In this document: positions 22,741-32,820 of the stretch, piece by piece
Layout of the letters: the number at the start of each line of letters is the position of its first letter
Position numbering within the stretch: the first letter of the stretch is position 1
Assembly: GCF_002104995.1 (NCBI RefSeq)
Contig: NW_024468253.1
Coordinates: 372,001-436,000 of the forward strand
Origin: Linderina pennispora
Lineage: Eukaryota > Kickxellomycota > Kickxellomycetes > Kickxellales > Kickxellaceae
Reading direction: 5' to 3'
Length of the DNA stretch: 64,000 bases
Notes under the pieces: model-generated
What the model was told of the DNA's origin: nothing
What the model saw: the letters and a program-made list of their open reading frames with translations, nothing else
Databases searched by the model: none
Program-made: the position numbers and the translations under genes

Positions 22741-23281
22741 GATCCCATCATTAGGGACCTGCTGTCCATTACTTCAGCCTCTATAGAAAGTGTAGGTACC
22801 AGAGCTAATCAGAAAGCCACGCGTGAATCGAGGTGTCAATATGAGGTTTCATATTCAAAACAAACAGATGCCACTTTTGCCAAATAAATCCACCTTACAA
22901 CGAAATACATTGTCTGTCTGCTGTGCGCTATTTCCTAATTAAGATCCCGATTGTTATGCAGAAATGACTGTTGGTTATATGCGTTGCATTGGCATTTGTA
23001 TGTGCTTGGAAACAAGAATCTTCTAACAATATAGCAAATTTATCCCCTCGGCAAGGTGGCATTGCCATAATGGTATGCACTGCAGAGTATGTGGCTCATG
23101 ACGACTAGCTATTCACCGCGGAAAAATATGCGGTGTTTCAAAAGTGGCCATGGGCTTTGGCATAGCCACCCCGCTCTCCCCTGCTGGATGTCCTTGGGAG
23201 GAGCTTAAAAAGGTGGTTTTTGGAAATGGCTTTTTCAAAACAGTCTTCTCCTTGCCTCATTAACACTCAATCCACTCAGCC
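22741..23281. other. Intergenic and promoter of the methyltransferase
   Basis: No gene is seen. It is AT-rich at the left, probably the remainder of the decayed duplicate, with the live gene's promoter at the right. A TTAAAAAGG element lies about 75 bp before the ATG. Confidence 0.4.
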
Positions 23282-24091
23282 ATGGCAACCGCAATCGCTA
23301 CTACAACAGCCAGCCGCACTCAGTACGAGGGCGATGCTCCGCCCTCGGTCAAGGAGGCATACATGGATGAAATGTACACTGCGATGGCCCACACGTACGA
23401 CAAGATCCACTCGGAGTCCACTGTGTCCCCAACGTCAAGCCTGAAGAAAGAACTCATGGACATCGTCGCACCAGGGCCTGGTGTGAAGCTCCTCGACATG
23501 GCAGCTGGAACCGGCGATGCTACTGTGCTCTTCTTTGACTACCAAGACAACGTCAACCAGGATACCAAGTCGACAGTCACAATGGTCGATCTGAACGCCA
23601 ACATGCTGGAACTCGCCAAGAAGCGCCTGGGCAACACGCGTTGGAGCGCTGACGGGCGTATCGAGTACATGCAGGGTAACGCTGAGCACATGCCGGAGAT
23701 TCCAGATAACACATTCGACATCTACTGCTGCATCTCTGGTTTCCACAACATGCCAAACCACCTGAAGGCAATGAAGGAGGCGATGCGCGTTCTCAAGCCT
23801 GGTGGCAAGATCTGTATTGGCGACATCAACAACGGCGTGGGCCCTGTTGGAACGATGCTTCGGCGCGCGTTTAACAGACATGTATTCTTCCCACTCGTCC
23901 TGTGGACACAGGAGGACAGGGATATGGCGCATCGCATCAAGGAGAGCAGCCTTACCTTCCCTTCACCGCCTGATTTTGTGGAGGAGCTGAAGAAGGCCGG
24001 CTTTGAGATTGAAGGCTGCGGGTATCACTTCTTGGGCTTCATGAGCATGGCTGTCCTGTTTACTGGCACGAAGCCAATGGGTGCAGAGTAG
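23282..24091 (+). CDS. UbiE/COQ5-like SAM-dependent methyltransferase
   Basis: A 269-residue class I methyltransferase in one frame. The SAM-binding motif I reads LLDMAAGTGDAT (near residue 64), an acidic motif II follows in MVDLNANML, then a motif-II-like block IPDNTFDIYCC and the post-motif RVLKPGGKICIGDI. This order matches the UbiE/Coq5 group. However, the AFGIRN-type block of true quinone methyltransferases is replaced by CISGFHNM, and there is no mitochondrial leader. I therefore favour a paralogue with another small-molecule substrate over COQ5 itself. A decayed tandem copy lies about 0.5 kb upstream. Confidence 0.8.
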   Translation: MATAIATTTASRTQYEGDAPPSVKEAYMDEMYTAMAHTYDKIHSESTVSPTSSLKKELMDIVAPGPGVKLLDMAAGTGDATVLFFDYQDNVNQDTKSTVTMVDLNANMLELAKKRLGNTRWSADGRIEYMQGNAEHMPEIPDNTFDIYCCISGFHNMPNHLKAMKEAMRVLKPGGKICIGDINNGVGPVGTMLRRAFNRHVFFPLVLWTQEDRDMAHRIKESSLTFPSPPDFVEELKKAGFEIEGCGYHFLGFMSMAVLFTGTKPMGAE

Positions 24092-25441
24092 GGATGCAAT
24101 GCAGCCTGCCCGTCATCCCACCGCTTTTCACATCCTTCTCTTCAAATCTATTTCTTTTTTGTTACGATATCCTGGAGCAGACTAGGTGAAACTGCAGATA
24201 CAGGGTAATACACGATTTCAAAACCTAATTGCGTCGGTTTGCATTTGTTTGGAGGGAGCAGCCAGTTGTTTTCTCTGCTGGAGCGGGCTGAATGGCGCCC
24301 ACACCATATGTATGAGTGCTCCCGTCGAATGCTTGATTGGGCCGGCGGGCATGGGACTGCAATAGGTGCTGATCACCGTATCGCCCTAGATGGGAACCAG
24401 GATCGTCGAATACTGCAATTGCATGTAGATGACAGATCATCTGTGCATGGCATGCCACAATAGCCTCCTGCGGGCTCTCCCGCAAGGTGACATTATACCT
24501 TCCTTTTGTGGGGTGTCACCCGGGTCTAGGCTTGATTGCGCAAATGAGCTGTACCTACCAGCCTAACAACAGATCACAGGATGGGTAGCAGGGCCTGGCT
24601 CCAGTGCAGGCGACAGAAGCTGTCCAGCTGCGCCCGAGAGGGCTTGCCGCAATTCCAGGATCAGGTCGATTCGTGGCATGCAAGACAGAGCAGCACATAC
24701 GCATTTGGATAGTACATTATTGGTGAAGTGTTCATCGTTTTCAGCACATATCCTCCCCAGGTCGCACAGAGCCTCCCTGTGGTTTCCACTTCTCGTAGCA
24801 TATCTACCATATCGCCACCACCACCTGCCTCTGCGCTGGAATAATTGTGCATTATTTACTTCACTACGCTTAAATGGTTCCGTTGGACCGCACATAGCAC
24901 AGCTTTACCTTCACCATACTAGCTACTAGTCATTAGGTTGGCCACTTGCCATGCCCGTCCGTCTATTTCGAGATGGGGAACCCAGCGATGAAGGATAAGG
25001 TGTGCAAACACACCCACCGCACGCCCACTGCAGAACCGTCAGATCCAGAGATTTAACCCTGGATAGCCTCCATTGCAGCCGGAACACAAGGATCCACAGG
25101 CGCGCAAAGTGTTCCCCTCAAGGATGCCTGCTGGTGATGGCCAGTGTTAAAAGTAGCTACTGGCTGTTGCATTTATTCGTTTGGGCTAGCTTGCTAAGGT
25201 AAGCTTAGGAGCTAGCTCGCTCTATACCGCCGGCTCTCATCAGCGGCTAAAGGTGTTCATTAGAGATTCTGTCCATATGCAAAGCACCTGTTGGTCCTGT
25301 GTCTAGAGCCCAAGCGACGACTCGGCTCCGTAGCACTACGTCACCCAGCCGAACAATCCCAAAGTGGTCAATCTTGTGGGGTAGGGCCCGGCTTTTCTTT
25401 CGTCTTGCAATTTCCGTTCTCTATTTTATTTTCAAATCACA
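24092..25441. other. Large intergenic gap, no gene seen
   Basis: About 1.35 kb between the methyltransferase and GTR1. Short frames on both strands show no domain, splice pattern or tRNA-like box B. The last 60 bases are CT-rich and form the GTR1 leader. Confidence 0.4.
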
Positions 25442-26386
25442 ATGCAGTCGGCGATGCCAATGCAATCGAGCGTGAAGAAGAAGCTGGTAATCATGGGCCG
25501 CAGCGGCGCCGGCAAGACGTCGATGCGGTCGGTAATTTTCACAAACTACACGGCGCACGACACGCGGCGACTGGGCGCAACTATCGATGTGGAGCACTCA
25601 ACCGTGCAGTTCATGGGGGACCTCAGCCTGAACATCTGGGACTGTGGTGGGCAGCACAAGTACCTCGACAACTACCTGAACGAGCAAAAGGAGAACATTT
25701 TTGGCAACGTTGAGGTGCTGATCTATGTGTTTGACCTGGAGACGACCAACCAGGAGAGCGAGTACGAGCTTTATGACGAATGTCTTCAGAACCTGGGGCT
25801 GTACTCGCGCGACGCCAAGGTATACTGCCTGGTGCACAAAATCGACAAGATCCTGGACGACGACATGAAGGCGCAGACAATCGCGAGGTATGAGCGCGCG
25901 ATCAAGAAGCGCACCAAGGGGTTCGACATGGAGGTGTTTGGGACAAGTATCTGGGACCACACTATTTACCGGGCGTGGTCGCGGATTGTGTACAAGCTTA
26001 TTCCGAACATGGCTACGATTGAGCGGCACCTGCGCAACTTTTGCGAGCTGACGGAGGCCTCGGAGGTGGTCTTGTTTGAGCGGGCTACGTTCCTGGTGGT
26101 ATGCCATACGACGGTCGACGAGACACAGTCGCTGAACCGGTATATGAACGTGAGCCAGGCGATCAAGGACTACCGAAGAACGTGCCAGGCCGTACAGGCG
26201 CCGTTCCACAGCATGGAGGTGCGCAACAGATACTACTCCATATTTGTCGAGCCCTTTACCAAGAGCACGTATATCCTTGTCATCACCACGGATCCCGAAG
26301 TCGAGCCAGCCGTCACCAAGGCCAACATCAATGCCGCGCGGAGTCACTTTGTGAAGCTGGCCGACAACAGCGAGGTTCTGCAGTAA
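25442..26386 (+). CDS. GTR1: Rag-type GTPase, RagA/Gtr1 subunit
   Basis: Subunit of the Rag GTPase heterodimer that signals amino-acid sufficiency to TORC1 at the vacuole. In one frame, 314 residues. The P-loop GRSGAGKTSM is near residue 19, switch I has a conserved Thr in the LGATIDVEHS block, switch II reads WDCGGQHKYLDNYL and the guanine motif reads HKID near residue 130. The C-terminal half (about 190-300) is the roadblock-like dimerisation domain. GTPase motifs of this exact form, with DCGGQ and HKID, separate RagA/Gtr1 from RagC/Gtr2. Its partner Gtr2 is not in the window. COY1 follows 102 bp downstream in the same direction. Confidence 0.95.
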   Translation: MQSAMPMQSSVKKKLVIMGRSGAGKTSMRSVIFTNYTAHDTRRLGATIDVEHSTVQFMGDLSLNIWDCGGQHKYLDNYLNEQKENIFGNVEVLIYVFDLETTNQESEYELYDECLQNLGLYSRDAKVYCLVHKIDKILDDDMKAQTIARYERAIKKRTKGFDMEVFGTSIWDHTIYRAWSRIVYKLIPNMATIERHLRNFCELTEASEVVLFERATFLVVCHTTVDETQSLNRYMNVSQAIKDYRRTCQAVQAPFHSMEVRNRYYSIFVEPFTKSTYILVITTDPEVEPAVTKANINAARSHFVKLADNSEVLQ

Positions 26387-26488
26387 ACGTCAGAGCTCCG
26401 TTGCTAGCGCCCCAATTAAAAATGCAGCCTGCTTTTCTGCTCTTTCTCGCCTTTTAACAAGTTTCATATTATTATTTTTTTCATAATC

Positions 26489-28477
26489 ATGACGACCAGG
26501 GTGGATGATGCGGTAATTGCCGGTGCGCTCGAGTACTGGAAAGGCGTGGACCTGACAAGTCTCCTGCAGGACCTCGACAAGACCGGTATGGCTATCGTCG
26601 AAAACCAGAAGACGTCTCTGCAAGAGCGACGCAAGCTAGCGGATAAGACCAAGGAATTCCGCTCTGTGCCCGACGACCAAAAGACAAAGGAGTTCAAGGG
26701 CCTGCTGCGCGCGTACCAGAACGAGATCGACTCGTTGACAAAGCGCATGAAGTTTGCCGAGACCGGGTTCCTCAGTCTCTTCAAGTCGCTGGGCGAAGCA
26801 CCTGACCCGACACCCTTCATCTCGGGCCTGCAGGCCGAGCGCAAGCAGAGCGAGCAGGCAGACACGGTGCAGAGCGAGCTAGCAGCCGAGCAAGCAAAGT
26901 CCAAGACGCTGCTGGAGGAGAACCGCAGGCTGAAGGAGCAGGCGCGCGAGACTGCACAGCTGCAGAAGCAGGTGGGCGCATTTGAGGCAAAGCTTGACGA
27001 GATGGTGAAAGAGCAGGTTGGTGCGCGGGAGCAGGAGCTCAAGGACGAGACCGACGAGCTGATCCGCCATCTAAAGGAGCGCGAAGGCGATCTGCAGCAC
27101 CAGGTGTCAGCGGCCAACCGCCAGTTGACACAGCTGCAGGCAACCAGGGACTCGGAGCAGGCGGACCGTGCTGAAGAGGCCACGGCTGTGGACCGCGAGC
27201 TGGTGGTCAAGCTGGCGGAGCACGACATTCTGCAGTCGGACTTGGACCACGCCAACGCACGGATCGCGGATCTGCAGGCGCAGAACGCTCGGCTTAGAGC
27301 TGAGCTGACGACGTTGACGGGCGGCGCTGCAGGTGATGGCGGCGAAACGCTGGAGGATTACCGCAGACGCGTGCGCGAGCTCGAGGAAGAGACTGAGCGG
27401 CTGTTTAGTAGCCTGGAGAAGGCTGAGGCAGAGCTGCATCGGCAGGAGGCCCGGTTTGCCAGCGAGCAGAGCAGCGCTGAGCGTGATGCTGTGGCCAAGG
27501 AAGACGAGCTCAAGCGCTTGCGGGCCGAGCTCAAGCGGTGCGCCGACTATGACGAAGTCAAGCGCGACCTGGAAATCATGAAGTCTGTCGAGTTCTCTGA
27601 CTGGGGCATGGGTGAAGACGCTCAGGACGGCGAGTCGCTAGAGCGCATGCTGGTGAAACAGAACAAGGCGCTGGAGAACAAGCTCACTGACGCGCGCAAC
27701 CAGCTCAGCTCTGCCCAGCAGACTCTGCGTGAGACCCAGACGCAGAACACGACGTTGGCAGCGGATCTGGCCGAGAAGCGCATGTTGGCCGAGAAGCTCG
27801 AGGCGGATCTGCTGAGCGTGCAGCCCGGAAGCGGGCCGGACCGCACCAGCGCAGAAGCTCCTGACGCAGTGGAGCTGCAGCCAATTGGCGGCGACAAGGA
27901 CAGTGGTCTACTGGCAATCGTGACGGGCCAACGCGACCGGTTCCGCCAGCGCAACATTGAGCTAGACGAGGAGCTGCGTGCCCAGGCGACATCCGTGGGC
28001 GACCTGCAGCGGCAGGTGGAGCAGGTCAAGCAGGACAACCTGCGCTTGTACGAGGAGATAAAGTACCTGCGCAGCTACACCTCGTCGCAGGCCTCGTCAT
28101 CGCACACTGTGCCGTTTAATAACAGCGACACAGCAGTTATCTCTGTGCCCAGCAAGTACAGCAGCCGCTCAGCACAGATAGACATGGATACTGGAGTGGG
28201 AGCCAAGTACAAGGGCATGTACGAGGAATCGCTGAATCCCTTCAATGCGTTCCAACGGCGTGAAAACTCAAGGCGTGTGCGGTCGATGGGCGTGCTGGAC
28301 CGCCTGGTCTACATGGTCTCAAACCTAATCATGGGCAGCCGGCGCGCACGCATGGCGTTGTTTGCATACATTACCATGCTACATTTGCTGGTCATGATTA
28401 CACTGTATCGGTCCATGCTGCTAGTGGACTCCACTGCACACGAACCGGTACATGTGGGTGACGCGGAGAACATGTAA
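26489..28477 (+). CDS. COY1: Golgin CASP/Coy1, tail-anchored coiled-coil protein
   Basis: A Golgi tether involved in intra-Golgi retrograde traffic. In one frame, 662 residues. The N-terminal block (LEYWKGVDLTSLLQDLD and SLTKRMKFAETGFLSLF) is the conserved CASP/CUX1 N-terminal domain. Residues about 120-560 are near-continuous coiled coil rich in Glu, Gln, Leu and Ala. The C-terminal CASP domain is complete: IVTGQRDRFRQRN, NLRLYEEIKYLRSY, a YEESLNPFNAFQRRE motif and a terminal membrane helix with a Tyr/His-containing face (YITMLHLLVMITLY). It ends only 34 bp from the convergent gene on the other strand. Confidence 0.93.
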   Translation: MTTRVDDAVIAGALEYWKGVDLTSLLQDLDKTGMAIVENQKTSLQERRKLADKTKEFRSVPDDQKTKEFKGLLRAYQNEIDSLTKRMKFAETGFLSLFKSLGEAPDPTPFISGLQAERKQSEQADTVQSELAAEQAKSKTLLEENRRLKEQARETAQLQKQVGAFEAKLDEMVKEQVGAREQELKDETDELIRHLKEREGDLQHQVSAANRQLTQLQATRDSEQADRAEEATAVDRELVVKLAEHDILQSDLDHANARIADLQAQNARLRAELTTLTGGAAGDGGETLEDYRRRVRELEEETERLFSSLEKAEAELHRQEARFASEQSSAERDAVAKEDELKRLRAELKRCADYDEVKRDLEIMKSVEFSDWGMGEDAQDGESLERMLVKQNKALENKLTDARNQLSSAQQTLRETQTQNTTLAADLAEKRMLAEKLEADLLSVQPGSGPDRTSAEAPDAVELQPIGGDKDSGLLAIVTGQRDRFRQRNIELDEELRAQATSVGDLQRQVEQVKQDNLRLYEEIKYLRSYTSSQASSSHTVPFNNSDTAVISVPSKYSSRSAQIDMDTGVGAKYKGMYEESLNPFNAFQRRENSRRVRSMGVLDRLVYMVSNLIMGSRRARMALFAYITMLHLLVMITLYRSMLLVDSTAHEPVHVGDAENM

Positions 28478-28511
28478 GAGGCCAACTGTTGACGATTAAT
28501 ATAGCGGAAAA

Positions 28512-29566
28512 TTACTGAATGTACGTGATGTCCTTGGTGAGGTCATCGATAAAGTCTGTGATGTATGACCACAGGCCACTGTCGCGTGGCTCCCGTGTTG
28601 GCTGGGGTGGCGAGTCCTCCACAGCCGGGCTAGGCATGGCCGATACCTGGTCGTCCTCTAGCATGTTGCGCATGGCTGCCATGGCTGCCGCTCTTGCCGC
28701 AAAATCCAGTGGCTGGAACGCAACGAATCCCTGGAACGCGTAGCTCAAAAGCTCTGCGTCGCCGGGCCGCGGGCTGCCTGAGCTCATAAGGGCCTCCTCC
28801 TGCTGCTGTTGCTGATGCTGCTGCTCTTCTGTACCCCGCGTGCCGCTGTTCTGTGACACCGAGCCTTCAGAGCCCTGCATGTGCTCGCTACTTGGGGGTG
28901 GGGCAATCGCCGATTCGCGGATCGCCGGGCCATCTATTTGCGACGTGCTGTCCAGGCGGCGCGCAACCCAGCCAACTTTTCTACGCGTTTCACTAGCCGA
29001 CCGTGTAAGCGATATGTAGCGAGGAAGGTGCCCCATGTCCGGTTCAGAGCCCACGCTGTTCTTTGAGCCGTGCCCAGAATCCACTATATGAATTAGGTCT
29101 CTCCGCGGGCGGTTCAGGAATTTGGGCCGGAACGGCGACCGGCACTGCAGAAAATCGCCCAGGGAGGGCTCGTTTGGTGACGGCTCCCGCCCCTCGCCTG
29201 GGGTGCCGTCAGCGCCGTGGTACTTTTCCAACCAGCTCGACACACGCTGCTGCACTGGCGGCTCCTCCCGCCTCCTGTCGACGGCAAGCAGTGACAGAAT
29301 GTCTGTGTGCGACCTGCTGCTCGCCTTGCAAGCCCCAGGACTCCGCACGCTGTCGTCAGCGAATGCATAGGGGACTGTGTCCCACACCTCCTGATTATCG
29401 GCTGGAACCGGACATGCAGATGCGGAGCTGCTGCCGGCTTCTTGGCTGACTTTGCACCAGCTGTCGGCCACCGATGGCGAGAGGGAGGGTCGCCGCGATG
29501 CCTGCGGGGACTGTGGTCGCTGCATGGGTGATGCCGAAGAATCGTCGGAGAAAAAGCTTCGCATAT
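28512..29566 (-). CDS. Unknown disordered Ser/Pro/Gln-rich protein
   Basis: I do not recognise this protein. The frame stays open upstream to about 29822, but the extension is hydrophobic in a 5'-leader-like way; the likely start is MRSFFSDDSS at 29566. About 350 residues remain, mostly disordered and Ser-rich, with PKFLNRPRRDLIHIVDS and LPRYISLTRS as short more ordered stretches. There is a Gln run and a conserved-looking acidic C-terminal helix (GLWSYITDFIDDLTKDI). The last motif could be a binding peptide. It is tail-to-tail with COY1, 34 bp apart. Confidence 0.6.
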
Positions 29567-29885
29567 ACAGAAATAGAGGAGATAATTCTCCGAAAAGGTA
29601 TGCCAGGGAGGGGATAGAGTGCGTCCAAGAAATGCGGTCTGGGCCGTGTATTCGGAAGAAAAGAAATGCGTGTCCGAAGGAAAAGTAAAGGCACAAGAAG
29701 GAAACAATCGACCCAGAAAATGGAAGCGAAAAAACAACAAAGCAGTCAAACCGAGCAAGAACGGAAAGAATCACCACCACCCAGCCATCTGCTCCACCGT
29801 CATGTGATGCTCGACCATGCAATATCTGCAGTTTTTTTCGTCACCATCGCGAGTTGTCTAGGATTTTGAAGACGAAACTAGGCAC

Positions 29886-30542
29886 TTACACAAAGTTGCA
29901 AAATACCAATGCTAAAACCACTAATGAACTAGCACGCAATGTCACACTGGCTGCGCCGCCATCGACACCTCCCATCACCAGGCCATTGCCGCCCGCCATT
30001 CCCTTGACTGAGCCTTCGTTGGAGCCCAGAGACCCGCCATGGATCAGGTTATTGCTGGCACCAAGGTCCTCGTATATGCCGTTGCGGTTGCCGCGGGCAC
30101 CCATCGCAGGTTCATCACCATCGCTCATTCCCTGCTGAGCAGTCTGTGGTGGCAGGGCTTGTGGCTTGGGAGCGGATTTGGACTCGGGTTTCGCTGGCTT
30201 GTCGTTCTTTTTCTTATCCTTTGCTTTGCTGCTGCTGCCGCCTTCGGATCCGATGATCGGCAGGTCCTCGGGCTCGCCGGGCTTTGTCTGGCTGCAAAAG
30301 ATTTGCTGCTGACCCTTCTCGCCCTCCTTCATTCTCATGTAGTGCTCGTCATCACCGCACTTTTCATAGCACCGGACAACGTACTCTTGGCGCGCGCACT
30401 TGCATGTCATGTTTATACCGCAAATATTCACTTCAGCGCGCGTTTGCTCGACGCATTTTTTGAACGAGGCCGGGTTTTCGCAAGCTGCCCGGGCGACGGC
30501 GGCCAGGCAAAGTGTCGATGTGAGGAGTAACAAGAATTGCAT
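29886..30542 (-). CDS. CFEM-like GPI-anchored surface protein
   Basis: A 218-residue protein in one frame with a signal peptide (MQFLLLLTSTLCLAAVARA). An eight-cysteine domain at residues 20-85 has spacing C-x8-C-x10-C-x5-C-x1-C-x8-C-x3-C-x20-C, nearly identical to the gene at 11243. A Lys/Ser/Pro-rich spacer and a Gly/Asn-rich stalk follow, then a hydrophobic tail (LVVLALVFCNF) that fits a GPI signal. The Asp seen before Cys4 in CFEM domains and in the 11243 protein is Thr here (NMTCKC), so haem binding is less likely. It is divergent from HOS2 across about 500 bp. Confidence 0.82.
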   Translation of the reverse strand: MQFLLLLTSTLCLAAVARAACENPASFKKCVEQTRAEVNICGINMTCKCARQEYVVRCYEKCGDDEHYMRMKEGEKGQQQIFCSQTKPGEPEDLPIIGSEGGSSSKAKDKKKNDKPAKPESKSAPKPQALPPQTAQQGMSDGDEPAMGARGNRNGIYEDLGASNNLIHGGSLGSNEGSVKGMAGGNGLVMGGVDGGAASVTLRASSLVVLALVFCNFV

Positions 30543-31044
30543 GGCTGGTATGTGTAGAGGGAGAAGAAATCGTAGGAAGTCGTCGGACTATCAGTGCCCA
30601 TGCTGTTGGGCTGCTGCCAGCGATATTATACCTGTTGGTGAATTTCATATTGTAGCTAAAAACAAGTACATCTCCAAAGCCAGCAAATTATTGACGAGGA
30701 GCGATCAAATAAGTGGCCAATTCGATGCATGCCATGCGTGCATAGCAGGGAGCAGCACTGGTCAGCTACATTCTGCACTGGCTGGCTGGATGACGGGCCA
30801 CATGGCGTCATGTTCTGAGCATGCTTGGGGGAGGATGGATTTCAAATGGCTACCATAAATCGTTGAATCGCAATCCAAGCGGTTTTCTCTAAGCACGCTA
30901 AAAAAGCATGCAGAAAATCCGCATACGCCTTTCTTGATACCTACTCCCTTAGTCTTCCCCCGCACGCGCACACACATACAACGACAGCAACCCGCTTAAT
31001 ATAACCCCATATACTCGCACAGCTCATTTCCACAGACTGCACAC
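30543..31044. other. Divergent promoter region of the CFEM-like gene and HOS2
   Basis: About 500 bp between two divergent starts. No gene is seen. A short AT-rich stretch with TATAACCCC lies about 45 bp before HOS2. Confidence 0.4.
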
Positions 31045-32463
31045 ATGGGCCGCCGCAAAGAAACAATCACATACTCGCCCAGCACATTCTCCACATCTGT
31101 GCGCCCCGGGAGCGCCAGCGCGGGGCTCGAGTTTGCCACGCCAGGTGACGGCGTGGTTGAGCACTACCGGCCACGCGTCTCGTACTATATGCGCGAGCAG
31201 GCTGGCAATTTCCACTACGGGAAGCTGCACCCAATGAAGCCGCACCGGCTCACGCTTACTAACCACCTGGTATTAAACTACGGTCTACACAAGTACATGG
31301 ACGTGTTTGAGCCGCGGCGCGCAACCGAGGAGGAGATCCGGCAGTTCCATGCAGAGGACTACATTGACTTTCTGAAACGCGTTACGCCCGACACACAGGG
31401 ACAATTCCAAGAGTGCTTTGCGCAGTTCAATATTGGCGATGACTGTCCAATTTTTGACGGCATGTGGGATTTCTGCCGTATCTATTCTGGTGCGAGCATC
31501 GAAGCCGCCAGAAAGCTTATCTCAGGCTCGTGCGACATCGCCGTCAACTGGATGGGCGGTCTGCACCATGCCAAAAAGTACGAGCCTAGCGGGTTCTGCT
31601 ATGTCAATGACATTGTCCTAGCTATTCTGCAGCTGCTGCGGTACTACCCGCGGGTGCTTTATGTGGACATTGACATACATCACGGCGACGGCGTGCAGGA
31701 GGCCTTCTATACGACTGACCGGGTCATGACGGTCAGCTTCCACAAGTACAACGGCGATTTCTTCCCGGGTACCGGCGCCATCGACGAAATGGGCTCGGGA
31801 CTGGGCAAATTCTACGCCGTCAATGTGCCTTTGCAGGACGGCATCGACGACCGCTCGTATACGCAGCTGTTCAAGACGGTAATGACATCGGTCATGGAGA
31901 CGTTCAAGCCTGGCGCCGTTGTTCTGCAGTGCGGCGCAGACTCGCTAGGTCTTGACCGCCTGGGTGTGTTTAATCTGTCGATTGCCGCCCACGGCGAATG
32001 CGTAAGGTTTATGCGGCGGTTCGGTGTGCCCATGATGGTCATCGGCGGCGGTGGGTACACGATCCGCAATGTCGCACGCTGTTGGACCAACGAGACCGGC
32101 ATTGTGTGTGGAGTCGAGCTGCCGAGCGAGCTGCCAAACAACGTGTATCACGAATTTTTTGCGCCTGACTATAGCCTGCATCCGCAGCTCTCGGGTCGCG
32201 TCATCAACCACAACTCAAGGGCATATTTGAATGCGCTAACAGCCCGTATTCTCGAGCAGCTGAGGTATTTGAAGGGTGCGCCGTCGGTACAGATGCAAGA
32301 AGCCCCACCAGATATTCAGGGGTTCTTGGAGGACCAGGAAAAGCATCAAAAGGAGGTGGATGCAGATCGGCTTGGTGACATAAAGGATGACCGAAGCGGG
32401 CGTAGGGAACATGTGGCAGAGTTGTATGAGGGCGACGAAGACCAGGACCAGGATGCTAGTTGA
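31045..32463 (+). CDS. HOS2: Class I histone deacetylase, Hos2/HDAC3 type
   Basis: Zinc-dependent removal of acetyl groups from histone lysines; Hos2/HDAC3 is the catalytic subunit of the Set3/SMRT-type complex. In one frame, 472 residues. Blocks in order are [22 protein letters not shown]-like [28 protein letters not shown] (Hos2-like, with IFDG), [10 protein letters not shown] with the catalytic His pair, [19 protein letters not shown] with zinc ligands, and [14 protein letters not shown] near the end with the active-site Tyr. The C-terminal tail is short and acidic (EGDEDQDQD). Hos2/HDAC3 fits better than Rpd3 because of the IFDG block, though an early-branching class I enzyme is not excluded. 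Confidence 0.92.
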   Translation: MGRRKETITYSPSTFSTSVRPGSASAGLEFATPGDGVVEHYRPRVSYYMREQAGNFHYGKLHPMKPHRLTLTNHLVLNYGLHKYMDVFEPRRATEEEIRQFHAEDYIDFLKRVTPDTQGQFQECFAQFNIGDDCPIFDGMWDFCRIYSGASIEAARKLISGSCDIAVNWMGGLHHAKKYEPSGFCYVNDIVLAILQLLRYYPRVLYVDIDIHHGDGVQEAFYTTDRVMTVSFHKYNGDFFPGTGAIDEMGSGLGKFYAVNVPLQDGIDDRSYTQLFKTVMTSVMETFKPGAVVLQCGADSLGLDRLGVFNLSIAAHGECVRFMRRFGVPMMVIGGGGYTIRNVARCWTNETGIVCGVELPSELPNNVYHEFFAPDYSLHPQLSGRVINHNSRAYLNALTARILEQLRYLKGAPSVQMQEAPPDIQGFLEDQEKHQKEVDADRLGDIKDDRSGRREHVAELYEGDEDQDQDAS

Positions 32464-32820
32464 CACCTGACATGCATGTGGACCATATGCTAGGTCGGAT
32501 ACCAAGTTTTCGAAAATAGCTTTATTCTAGAAGACCCAAGTTTAGGGGTGTTGGAAGGATATATTCGGCAACTCTGGATTTGCAGACTTCAGGGATTAGG
32601 CGATATTTGGATGCATTGGCTCCTCATATTTTGTCGGTACATGATGCTTTGCCTGATAGTGGGTGACAAGTACATGCTAATCGATTATGATGCAGCTGTA
32701 TCTGATCAGCGCATTCAAACAAAGCGCCACAGCCACAACAAGGTCACGCACCTACTGACAGTCCATGTGCTCAGTGCTGGCTGCTTCTTCGATTCAGACT
32801 TTGCAATAAATTCAATACTC
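32464..32820. other. Intergenic, upstream of the F-box-like gene
   Basis: The F-box-like frame stays open through this stretch to 32548. The translation here is rich in Cys and aromatic residues without domain character, and two good ATG codons lie at 32821 and 32827, so I treat it as untranslated. Confidence 0.4.

Noticed and set aside
29567-29822. Upstream extension of the 28.5 kb gene with a hydrophobic stretch that could look like a membrane anchor
   Set aside because: Composition fits a CT-rich leader read through; a better start with normal composition lies at 29566.
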